Origin: Actinomycetes bacterium
GTDB taxonomy: Bacteria > Actinomycetota > Coriobacteriia > Coriobacteriales > Eggerthellaceae
NCBI GenBank assembly: GCA_023429565.1
Contig: JAEZDJ010000041.1
Span: 1 to 5,343, forward strand
Direction: 5' to 3'
Length of the DNA: 5,343 nt
A program made the position numbers and the translations under genes. Under the pieces are notes generated by a model, which did not search any database, was not told the origin of the DNA, and saw nothing but the letters and a program-made list of their open reading frames with translations. The first letter of the stretch is position 1; every line of letters begins with the position of its first letter. This document shows, piece after piece, positions 1-5,148 of the stretch.

Positions 1-936
1 ACAGAAGCTATTCCCAAAGCCGATCTGCAATCTGAACATTTGCTTCAACTCTCCGACCAAAGCCTTCTATCTTCTTTTAACCCAACGCTCACGGCAAATG
101 CATCGGCATACGGAAAGACCTATCTGGTGCCAGGAATATTCTCGAATGACGGGCTCACCTACGACGTGCTACGTTATTACGGCATCAGCAAACGGCTCGC
201 ATGCTCCGGCAACGAGCAGAAACTCGAAGATGCGCTCAAAGTCCTCAAAGTACTAGGGACAAAAAGAGGACAGGATGCCCTTCGCAAAGCAGAAGGCGAA
301 AAGCTGGCGAGCTCTCTTTCCGACGAGTCCGCCCTCGACCAAGACGACCCGCTCCTCCAGATTTCCACGTCTCTTTCAGATGGCAGCTGTATTGTCTCCG
401 CAACCGATAGGCAAAAGGAATCGGCAACGATTGCCATGCTCCAGCAGGATTTTTCGCTCGAAGAAACCGCACAGCTCGTGGGCCAGATATACAATCAGGC
501 GGCCGAAGCCGACATCACGCTCATAACCATGGGCGGCCTCCATGGCTCAAACGAAGAAAACGAACTCGGAGTTAATGGAAGACTGTATGGAGGCAAGCTA
601 ACTGCAGATGACGCGCGCACCATTCTGCCCGCTCTCCATGATCAGATCGAGACCGTCCAGCTCACTGCCTCTGAAATCAATGCCCTCGTCGAGAATAATT
701 TCATCAAGTACGATGACAGCGAAACAGGAGGTTCCTATCCCTACGTCATCGCAAAACGAGAACCGGGAGAAATCGAAAGCGGAATCCTGTACAAAGTCGC
801 TTTTGTGCCTGGCACCTACTCAAACTATTTTGCCGCTCGGCACGATATCGTCGAAGTGGACATCAATTTGTTTGACGAAGCTGAAAAGTTTTTCGCCACA
901 AGCCAAACGGTCAGAAGCGACAAGCTCGTTGGATGA
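1..936 (+). CDS. Solute-binding-protein-like gene with a 5'-nucleotidase C-terminal-like domain (5' end outside window)
   Basis: The frame is open from the first base, so the start lies upstream; 311 codons are visible, ending at TGA 934-936. Numbering from the first visible codon, residues about 15-100 resemble the end of a family 1 extracellular solute-binding protein. The signs are a YGKTYLVP stretch, then YYGISKRL, then a helix containing ALKVLKVLGTKRGQDAL, like the closing helix of these proteins (..AL.vl.fl.T.eGQ..l). Residues about 120-278 resemble the 5'-nucleotidase C-terminal (substrate-specificity) domain: QKES, EADITLITMGGLHGS, an ILPALHDQIETVQLTASEI stretch matching 'lPf.n.i..v.lTg.ei', and ILYKVAFVPGTY. 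The metallophosphatase catalytic domain is not seen. Such a protein would act outside the membrane, but the signal peptide is not in view. GC looks lower than in the thi genes. It converges on the thi operon and shares no apparent pathway with it. Both domain calls come from motif memory and the substrate is unknown. Confidence 0.6.
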   Translation, partial: TEAIPKADLQSEHLLQLSDQSLLSSFNPTLTANASAYGKTYLVPGIFSNDGLTYDVLRYYGISKRLACSGNEQKLEDALKVLKVLGTKRGQDALRKAEGEKLASSLSDESALDQDDPLLQISTSLSDGSCIVSATDRQKESATIAMLQQDFSLEETAQLVGQIYNQAAEADITLITMGGLHGSNEENELGVNGRLYGGKLTADDARTILPALHDQIETVQLTASEINALVENNFIKYDDSETGGSYPYVIAKREPGEIESGILYKVAFVPGTYSNYFAARHDIVEVDINLFDEAEKFFATSQTVRSDKLVG

Positions 937-952
937 GCAGGCAACGAGCTTG
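921..952. terminator. 11-bp hairpin spanning the stop of the plus-strand gene
   Basis: Perfect inverted repeat: CAAGCTCGTTG (921-931) and CAACGAGCTTG (942-952), with a 10-nt loop that contains the TGA stop. On the plus strand it is followed by GCAACAACAAAAA rather than a T-run, so it is not a textbook intrinsic terminator. It may act as a 3'-end stabiliser or as a U-poor terminator of the upstream gene. Confidence 0.45.
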
Positions 953-1031
953 GCAACAACAAAAATGGGAGCACGCCCACACGTGCGGACATCAGGGATT
1001 CCTGGCAACGTCGTTCAGCCTTCTCGGTTCG

Positions 1032-1068
1032 AGCATGAGGGCAGCAGGAACTTCGCAGCCCTCATGCT
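1032..1068. terminator. 11-bp hairpin at the end of the thi operon
   Basis: Perfect inverted repeat: AGCATGAGGGC (1032-1042) and GCCCTCATGCT (1058-1068), with a 15-nt loop. It overlaps the TAG stop (1067-1069) of the last thi-operon gene. No T-run follows on either strand. The position between convergent genes suggests a bidirectional terminator or mRNA 3' end; that role is inferred. Confidence 0.5.
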
Positions 1069-1729
1069 ATTCGCCCGACCTCCTCATTGACCCCTCAAAC
1101 AGCGAACTCACGTCATCCGCCTGCATGAAGCCACTCATCATGCAGGCACCCGCTGCGCCCGCCTCACGTACAGCAGCCATGCGACCGGGCGTGATGCCCC
1201 CGATGGCGTACACGTCGACAGCGACTTCCGCGCACGCGCTTTGCAGAAAAGCGAGGCCCCGTGGAGGAACGCCCGGCTTGCAGTGTGTGTCGAAAATATG
1301 CCCCACGACAATGCGCGTGCAACCCAACCCCACCGCCCGATGAGCCTCTTCAAGCGAATGGCACGATGTGGAAAGTTGGCTCCAACCGGCCCGAGCCTTC
1401 GCCGACAAAGCTTCAAGCTGGCAAAGTGGCAGGTGCAGCTGCATGCAGCCCAAATCGCGTGCCACCTTTGGATGCCCATGGATGACGAGCGGGGTCTTCC
1501 CGCAGCGCTCGAGAACCTGCCGCGCAAGCGCTTCGTACTCCACCTCGCCCAGGTCCTTCTCGCGCAAGATAATGCCGGCGGGACGCAATGCCGCAATGCG
1601 CGCAAGACGACTGAGAAAGTCGTCCCCGCACAGCTTTCGGTCGGTCACGCACAGGATCGAGCAAGCATCTGCATCCCGCACGGCCTTCGCACGAGACCGC
1701 GGCTCATGGCAGCCATTGTCGATCAACAC
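1067..1729 (-). CDS. tenI: ThiE/TenI superfamily protein, TenI-like (probable thiazole tautomerase; would often be annotated thiamine-phosphate synthase)
   Basis: This is a 220-residue TIM-barrel protein of the thiamine-phosphate synthase/TenI superfamily and the last gene of the operon. Family motifs in order: CVTDRKLC (27-34), ILREKDL (54-60), LVIHGH (81-86), STSCHSLEEA (120-129), VVGHIFDTHCKPG (141-153) and the phosphate-binding AIGGIT with GAAGACMMSG (175-200). Several positions fit TenI better than ThiE. The ThiE 'vNDr' is IHGH here. The ThiE 'GvHlGq.D' is MQLHLPLCQ, with no aspartate. The SCHSLEEA and GHIFDTHCK motifs closely recall Bacillus TenI, including the histidine of its active site. 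TenI aromatises the ThiG product, which suits a gene next to thiG/thiH. It follows thiH by 21 nt. GGAAGGAG (1733-1740) lies 3 nt before GTG 1729 and 6 nt before TTG 1726, so the TTG may be the true start. About 25 residues precede the first barrel strand, longer than usual. The family is certain; tautomerase versus synthase is inferred from motifs recalled from memory. Confidence 0.82.
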   Translation of the reverse strand: MLIDNGCHEPRSRAKAVRDADACSILCVTDRKLCGDDFLSRLARIAALRPAGIILREKDLGEVEYEALARQVLERCGKTPLVIHGHPKVARDLGCMQLHLPLCQLEALSAKARAGWSQLSTSCHSLEEAHRAVGLGCTRIVVGHIFDTHCKPGVPPRGLAFLQSACAEVAVDVYAIGGITPGRMAAVREAGAAGACMMSGFMQADDVSSLFEGSMRRSGE

Positions 1730-1750
1730 ACGCTCCTTCCCGCCCGACTC

Positions 1751-3091
1751 TCACAGAGAGACATAATCGTTGAGGACGGGCTGCATTCCCCGCTCCTCCA
1801 AAGCGGCATACATCTGGCCAATGCTGCGAGCATCCGCAATCTCAAACTGCTCGTCACCCCGTTCGCCGGCACCTTCTCCATTCTGCGCGTATTTCTGTCC
1901 ATGATCGCCGATGCCGGTGGACACGCCAGCGGAAACCTTGGTTGCCGCAACGCCGACGATGCCGTTTCGAAACCGCTCCGTCTCACGCGACGAGACGACG
2001 ATTCCAGCAAAAGGAAGGTAGATGCGATAGGCGCACAGTATCTGGCAAAGCTGTCGCTCGTGCACGTCAAGCGGGCTGATGGTCCCATTGTTGACGATGG
2101 GTCGCAACCGCGGGCAGGACAGGGAGATTTCGGCATGAGGGTATTTTCTCTGCAGCAGACTCGCATGCAGACCGGTGGCCAAGGCGTCCCGACGGAAATC
2201 GGCAAGGCCCAGCAATGCAGAAAGGCCCACTCCCCGCATTCCCCCCATGAGCGCCCGCTCCTGGGCCTCGAACCGGTAGGGCCAGACACGCTTGCGTCCC
2301 AGCAGATGCAGCTGCTCATAGCGATCGATGTCGTATGTCTCCTGAAAGACCGTCACGTAATCCGCTCCACATTCATGCAGCTGACGATAGGACGCGACAT
2401 CGGCGGGGTAGATTTCCAGACCGACGCTGCGAAAGTGCTTTCGCGCCAGCTGGCAGGCCTCTCCGATGTAGTCGATGCTGCTCTTTGCGGGACTTTCTCC
2501 CGTGAGCAGCAGGATTTCCTCCATGCCTGAAGCCGCGATGATCTGCATCTCGCGTTCTATCTGATCGCGACCGAGCTGCACGCGGCGAATATCGTTATAG
2601 CAGTTGAACCCGCAATAGACGCAGTAGTTCTCGCAGTGGTTTGCAAGATAGAGCGGCGTGAACAGGTAGACCGTGTTGCCGAAATGCCTGCGCGTCTCAA
2701 GACGCGCGCGACGGGCCATTTGTTCAAGAAAGGGCTCCGCCGCCGGGGAGAGCAGCACCTTGAAGTCCTGGAGCGTGCAGGTCTCGTGGGAGAGGGATCG
2801 CACCACGTCGGCAGCCGTGCATTCGGAGGGATCGTACGATTTCCACTCGGCCGTCACGGTTTCCCGTATGGTGGGGTCAATCCGGTCCATGTCCGGCAAA
2901 AACGCCCGAGGATCGCTGCGTGAGGAGGCATCCGTCTCCAGGCGATGCTTGCGCTCAAGCGCTCTGTGCGAGAGATGTCCCGAATCGACAAGGAACGCAT
3001 TCTCCTCCGGCTCTTTCCCAATGCCCCTCCGAGCGCTTTCCCTCGTGGCATCTTCCATCCTCGCGCTCCGCATCGGCAGTCCTTCCGTCAT
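1751..3091 (-). CDS. thiH: 2-iminoacetate (dehydroglycine) synthase ThiH, radical SAM tyrosine lyase
   Basis: ThiH splits tyrosine by radical SAM chemistry into p-cresol and dehydroglycine, the two-carbon piece that ThiG uses. The cluster motif CX3CX2C is present at Cys153, Cys157 and Cys160 (CENYCVYCGF), just after the typical YLFTPLYLAN. Other family signatures follow: LLTGESP (195-201), VTVFQETYD (246-254), GGMRGVGLSALLGL (283-296), ISLSCPRLRP (322-331) and GDEQFEIAD (412-420). The reading frame gives 446 residues against roughly 370-380 for the family. The excess is a charged N-terminal tail of about 67 residues without recognisable motifs. Start choices are ATG 3091 (GAGGG close by), ATG 3073 (GGAAGGA at 3080-3086, 6 nt spacing, the best Shine-Dalgarno) and ATG 2890 (family-like length of 379 but no clear Shine-Dalgarno). 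The longest is given here. The gene begins 12 nt after thiG and is followed 21 nt later by the TenI-like gene. The Fe-S cluster makes it oxygen-sensitive. Confidence 0.95.
   Translation of the reverse strand: MTEGLPMRSARMEDATRESARRGIGKEPEENAFLVDSGHLSHRALERKHRLETDASSRSDPRAFLPDMDRIDPTIRETVTAEWKSYDPSECTAADVVRSLSHETCTLQDFKVLLSPAAEPFLEQMARRARLETRRHFGNTVYLFTPLYLANHCENYCVYCGFNCYNDIRRVQLGRDQIEREMQIIAASGMEEILLLTGESPAKSSIDYIGEACQLARKHFRSVGLEIYPADVASYRQLHECGADYVTVFQETYDIDRYEQLHLLGRKRVWPYRFEAQERALMGGMRGVGLSALLGLADFRRDALATGLHASLLQRKYPHAEISLSCPRLRPIVNNGTISPLDVHERQLCQILCAYRIYLPFAGIVVSSRETERFRNGIVGVAATKVSAGVSTGIGDHGQKYAQNGEGAGERGDEQFEIADARSIGQMYAALEERGMQPVLNDYVSL
3080..3086 (-). promoter_or_regulatory. Shine-Dalgarno favouring the ATG at 3073 for thiH
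   Basis: The minus strand reads GGAAGGA here, 6 nt before ATG 3071-3073. This ribosome site is stronger than the one before ATG 3091. It suggests ThiH starts six codons inside the longest frame and therefore still keeps most of its unusual N-terminal tail. Confidence 0.5.
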
Positions 3092-3103
3092 CGTCCCTCA
3101 CCG

Positions 3104-3880
3104 CTATCGCAAGAAGCCGGTGAGGGGGTCGCTCGCCGCAGCCCCTCGAGCAAGAACGCGGCCCAGTCCAGACAGGTAGGCTTCGCGTCCCGCTTCGATC
3201 GCCTTGCGAAACGCACTCGCCATCAGGGACAGATCGCCGGCGGTGGCAAGCGCGGTGTTGGCCATGATGGCAGCCGCCCCGCCTTCCATGGCCTCGCATG
3301 CCTGCGAGGGACGGCCGATTCCGGCGTCCACGATGACGGGGGCATCCATCTCGTCAATGAGTATCTGTATGAAATCGCGCGCCGCCAACCCTTTGTTCGA
3401 CCCAATGGGCGCCGCAAGCGGCATGACGGCAGCGGCCCCGGCATTGGCCAGATCGCGCGCAACCGTGAGGTCGGGCATCATGTAGGGAAGCACGATGAAC
3501 CCTTCTTTGGCAAGCGTCTCGGTGGCGCGAATGGTCTCGGCGTTGTCAGGCAGGAGATATTTGGTGTCACGCATGATCTCGATCTTGACGAAGTCACCGC
3601 ACCCCAGCTCCCGCCCTAAACGCGCGATGCGCACGGCCTCCTGCGCATTGCGCGCACCCGACGTGTTCGGCAAAAGCGTGACGCCCTCGGGCACGTGGTC
3701 GAGGATGCTTTCGTGCTTGCGGGTGTTCGCCCTGCGCACCGCAAGCGTGATGATCTGCGCACCCGCCTGGCGCACGGCCGCGTCGATGAGGTCAAGCGAA
3801 TATTTGCCCGATCCTAAAATGAAGCGGGAGGTGAAGCGATGCCCGCCAAGCTCAAATGCATCATCATTTCGTTCCTGCAT
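3104..3880 (-). CDS. thiG: Thiazole synthase ThiG
   Basis: ThiG condenses 1-deoxyxylulose-5-phosphate, dehydroglycine and the sulfur carried by ThiS thiocarboxylate into the thiazole phosphate carboxylate. The 258-residue product has the usual family length. Visible signatures: RFILGSGKYS (19-28), LPNTSGARNAQEAVRIARL (70-88), FVKIEIM (97-103) with the expected Schiff-base lysine Lys99, MPLAAPIGSNKGL (153-165), VIVDAGIGRPSQ (182-193) and the phosphate-binding AAAIMANTAL (202-211). The frame stays open upstream to ATG 4036, but those 52 residues are unlike ThiG. ATG 3880 has AAGGGA at 3885-3890 and gives the canonical length, so it is chosen. A 247-nt gap separates it from thiF, while thiH follows after 12 nt. 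Confidence 0.95.
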   Translation of the reverse strand: MQERNDDAFELGGHRFTSRFILGSGKYSLDLIDAAVRQAGAQIITLAVRRANTRKHESILDHVPEGVTLLPNTSGARNAQEAVRIARLGRELGCGDFVKIEIMRDTKYLLPDNAETIRATETLAKEGFIVLPYMMPDLTVARDLANAGAAAVMPLAAPIGSNKGLAARDFIQILIDEMDAPVIVDAGIGRPSQACEAMEGGAAAIMANTALATAGDLSLMASAFRKAIEAGREAYLSGLGRVLARGAAASDPLTGFLR

Positions 3881-3945
3881 GAAGTCCCTTCTTTTTCTTG
3901 TCATCGAATCCTGGCTGCGTGAGGAGCCCCTCCCCCGCCATAGAT

Positions 3946-3961
3946 GGAGCCTCTCGGCTCC
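3946..3961 (-). repeat. Hairpin with GAGA (GNRA-type) tetraloop upstream of thiG
   Basis: On the minus strand GGAGCC pairs with GGCTCC around a GAGA loop. A second GGCTCC occurs at 3928-3923, so the first arm has two possible partners. The structure ends about 65 nt before the thiG start. Confidence 0.5.
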
Positions 3962-4036
3962 TTGCTCGGCCGGAGGCGCTAGCCATATGAAACCGCCGGC
4001 CGGGCGAGCCGATTCCGCGTTGGGCGGGCCGGGCAT

Positions 4037-4053
4037 GCGGACGAACTGTCCGC
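4037..4053 (-). repeat. Six-bp GC-rich hairpin in the thiF-thiG gap
   Basis: The minus strand reads GCGGAC AGTTC GTCCGC, a perfect 6-bp stem with a 5-nt loop. GGGC just before it and GCCC just after can extend it as an outer helix across an asymmetric internal loop. It is followed immediately by the upstream in-frame ATG (4036). Confidence 0.5.
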
Positions 4054-4127
4054 TTCAAAGGCCCTCAAACCTGCCCCAGGAGGGAAAACTGCCAGGCAGG
4101 CACGTCGCGAGCGAGCCGGCAACCTCC

Positions 4128-4781
4128 CTACGCCTCACGCTCTCCGGCAATGAGCCGGAGCACCATGAGCGCCTCATGAGCCGCGCAGGCCAACACGCGT
4201 GGGGCCGCAAGGCCCAAGCCATCCTCGACGCCGCTCACCCCGTCGCCACAGAGGTACAGTCGCCCTCCAACGCGTCGCGTGGCAATCTCATTCGCGGAGC
4301 GCAAGCCAGCCATCCCCGAACCGACGATGAGCGGCTTGTCGGGATATGCGCTGGACACACCGTCCACCAACATGGACTTCGCCTCCGGCTTGTCAAAGCA
4401 CTCGCACACGATGTCATCCCCATCGAACAGGGAGGGAATGGCCTCGGGAACGATACGCCGTTCCTCGACGACCAGATCGCAGTAGGGCGCGATGCGCTTC
4501 AGGTTCTCCGCCAAAGCATGCGCCTTCGGCATCCCCAGCTGATCGACAAAGTATTGCTGCCGGTTCAGATTGGTGATCTCGACGCGATCGAAATCGATCA
4601 GATGCAGCACGCCGACGCCCGAGCGCGCCAAGGCAATGGCGACATTTGAGCCAAGCCCACCCAGACCGCAGACCGCAACACGGGATCTCGCACATTTCAC
4701 CCGCAGATCTCGTCCCATTTTCTCGTCAAGCGCCGCATGCCATTGCTCGCGTGTGAAGGGCACCGCGCCATCCCCCACCAT
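4128..4781 (-). CDS. thiF: Sulfur carrier protein ThiS adenylyltransferase ThiF (short form)
   Basis: This E1-like enzyme uses ATP to adenylate the C-terminal glycine of ThiS so that sulfur can be loaded as a thiocarboxylate. The 217-residue protein has the Rossmann nucleotide-binding motif GLGGLGS (39-45) and the family core DFDRVEITNLNRQ (63-75), followed by Lys86 (LGMPKAHAL). It also has GDDIVCECFDKPEAK (121-135) and GSGMAGLRSANEI (154-166). It lacks the CxxC pairs that bind zinc in the longer E. coli-type ThiF. It therefore fits the compact form I associate with clostridial thi clusters, where sulfur delivery may differ. Its ATG shares one base with the thiS stop (TGATG at 4779-4783), implying translational coupling. 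A G-rich GGGGGGTGG within the end of thiS serves as a weak ribosome site. The stop is TAG at 4128-4130. Confidence 0.93.
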   Translation of the reverse strand: MVGDGAVPFTREQWHAALDEKMGRDLRVKCARSRVAVCGLGGLGSNVAIALARSGVGVLHLIDFDRVEITNLNRQQYFVDQLGMPKAHALAENLKRIAPYCDLVVEERRIVPEAIPSLFDGDDIVCECFDKPEAKSMLVDGVSSAYPDKPLIVGSGMAGLRSANEIATRRVGGRLYLCGDGVSGVEDGLGLAAPRVLACAAHEALMVLRLIAGEREA

Positions 4782-4975
4782 CAGCCACCCCCCACGAACG
4801 CGACTATCTCCACTTCATCACCGGCGCAAAGCACGGTGTCACCATAGGCCGCCTTGGAAACAATGTCCCCATTGAGCTCCACAGCCACGCGCGCAACCTC
4901 ATAGCCTGCATGACTGAGGTAGGCAGTGATGCTGGCACCTTCCACCGCGTGCGCCTCTCCGTTGATGGTCACCAT
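4781..4975 (-). CDS. thiS: Sulfur carrier protein ThiS
   Basis: This is a 64-residue ubiquitin-like protein that carries sulfur as a C-terminal thiocarboxylate to ThiG. It shows the small beta-grasp pattern: MVTINGE at the start, the helix ITAYLSHAG (16-24), VAVELNGDIV (30-39), then GDEVEIVAFVGGG with the essential Gly-Gly at the very end. The length matches the family. ATG 4975 is chosen because AGGAGG (4981-4986) sits 5 nt upstream. The frame continues in phase to 5134, but that part covers the terminator and promoter and looks untranslated. It is the first gene of the operon and overlaps thiF by one base. Confidence 0.95.
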   Translation of the reverse strand: MVTINGEAHAVEGASITAYLSHAGYEVARVAVELNGDIVSKAAYGDTVLCAGDEVEIVAFVGGG

Positions 4976-4980
4976 ATTCG

Positions 4981-4986
4981 CCTCCT
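4981..4986 (-). promoter_or_regulatory. Shine-Dalgarno of thiS
   Basis: A perfect AGGAGG on the minus strand, 5 nt before ATG 4975. It decides the thiS start against the longer in-frame extension. Confidence 0.85.
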
Positions 4987-5044
4987 GTCGTTTCCCGAAA
5001 AATACATACCGTCTCAAAGCCCCGCGCAATTCCCCCAGAACGAC

Positions 5045-5096
5045 AAAAAACCGCATGAAGGAATCACACCCAAGGTGGTGTGCCCCTTCATGCGGT
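5045..5096 (-). terminator. Strong intrinsic terminator in the thiS leader (possible attenuator)
   Basis: A perfect 12-bp stem pairs 5085-5096 with 5050-5061. Its minus-strand arms are ACCGCATGAAGG and CCTTCATGCGGT. An inner 6-bp stem (5077-5082 with 5065-5070) lies within it, and a run of six T follows (5045-5050). It reads as a terminator only on the minus strand. It lies between the predicted promoter (5120-5148) and thiS, so transcripts must pass it to reach the operon. It could instead end a transcript arriving from beyond the right edge. Confidence 0.88.
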
Positions 5097-5104
5097 CTCA
5101 TGAA
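5087..5104 (-). promoter_or_regulatory. Candidate antiterminator hairpin competing with the terminator
   Basis: On the minus strand TTCATG (5104-5099) can pair with CATGAA (5092-5087) around a 6-nt loop. The second segment is part of the terminator's first arm, so the two structures exclude each other. The first segment copies the core of the terminator's last arm. Alone it is much weaker than the 12-bp stem, so a role would require a bound factor or kinetic trapping. Confidence 0.35.
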
Positions 5105-5119
5105 CTGCAATCTGGCTTC

Positions 5120-5148
5120 ATTTAAGACGAGCAAGCCTCACAAGTCAA
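5120..5148 (-). promoter_or_regulatory. Sigma70-type promoter for the thi operon leader
   Basis: On the minus strand: TTGACT (5148-5143), 17-nt spacer, TTAAAT (5125-5120). The -35 matches consensus at 5 of 6, the -10 at 4 of 6, and the spacing is ideal. The expected start is near 5113, giving a leader of about 138 nt before thiS that includes the terminator. The stretch is AT-richer than its surroundings. Confidence 0.6.

Larger units (their letters stand above)
3881..4127 (-). other. Structured 247-nt gap inside the operon (thiF-thiG)
   Basis: The other junctions in the operon are 21 nt or less, but here 247 nt separate the thiF stop from the thiG start. No recognisable gene lies inside. 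A reading frame continues in phase into thiG from ATG 4036, and another 64-codon frame (4058-3864) overlaps the thiG start; neither resembles a known protein. The stretch is GC-rich and carries several short perfect hairpins, the best listed separately. GGAGG stands directly after the thiF stop (4123-4127) with no well-spaced start codon following it. The gap may hold an mRNA processing site, a regulatory structure or an intergenic repeat. I see no TPP aptamer motif here. Confidence 0.5.

Noticed and set aside
1241..2530. Plus-strand open frame of 429 codons opposite tenI and thiH
   Set aside because: It is antisense to two well-supported enzymes with intact motifs. Such shadow frames are common in GC-rich genes, and its translation shows no known family.
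3881..4036. Longer ThiG start at ATG 4036
   Set aside because: The 52 added residues are unlike ThiG, cross the hairpin-rich gap and make the protein too long. ATG 3880 has its own Shine-Dalgarno and gives the family length.
3864..4058. 64-codon minus-strand frame between thiF and thiG
   Set aside because: It overlaps the thiG start, begins with TTG, crosses both hairpins, and its translation has no recognisable pattern.
4086..4104. Terminator after thiF (GTGCCTGCCTGGCAG followed by TTTT on minus)
   Set aside because: The stem is only about four base pairs with a short T-run, too weak to call.
3495..4649. Plus-strand open frame of 384 codons opposite thiG, the gap and thiF
   Set aside because: It is also a shadow of GC-rich codons on the opposite strand, with no recognisable domains and no ribosome site noticed.
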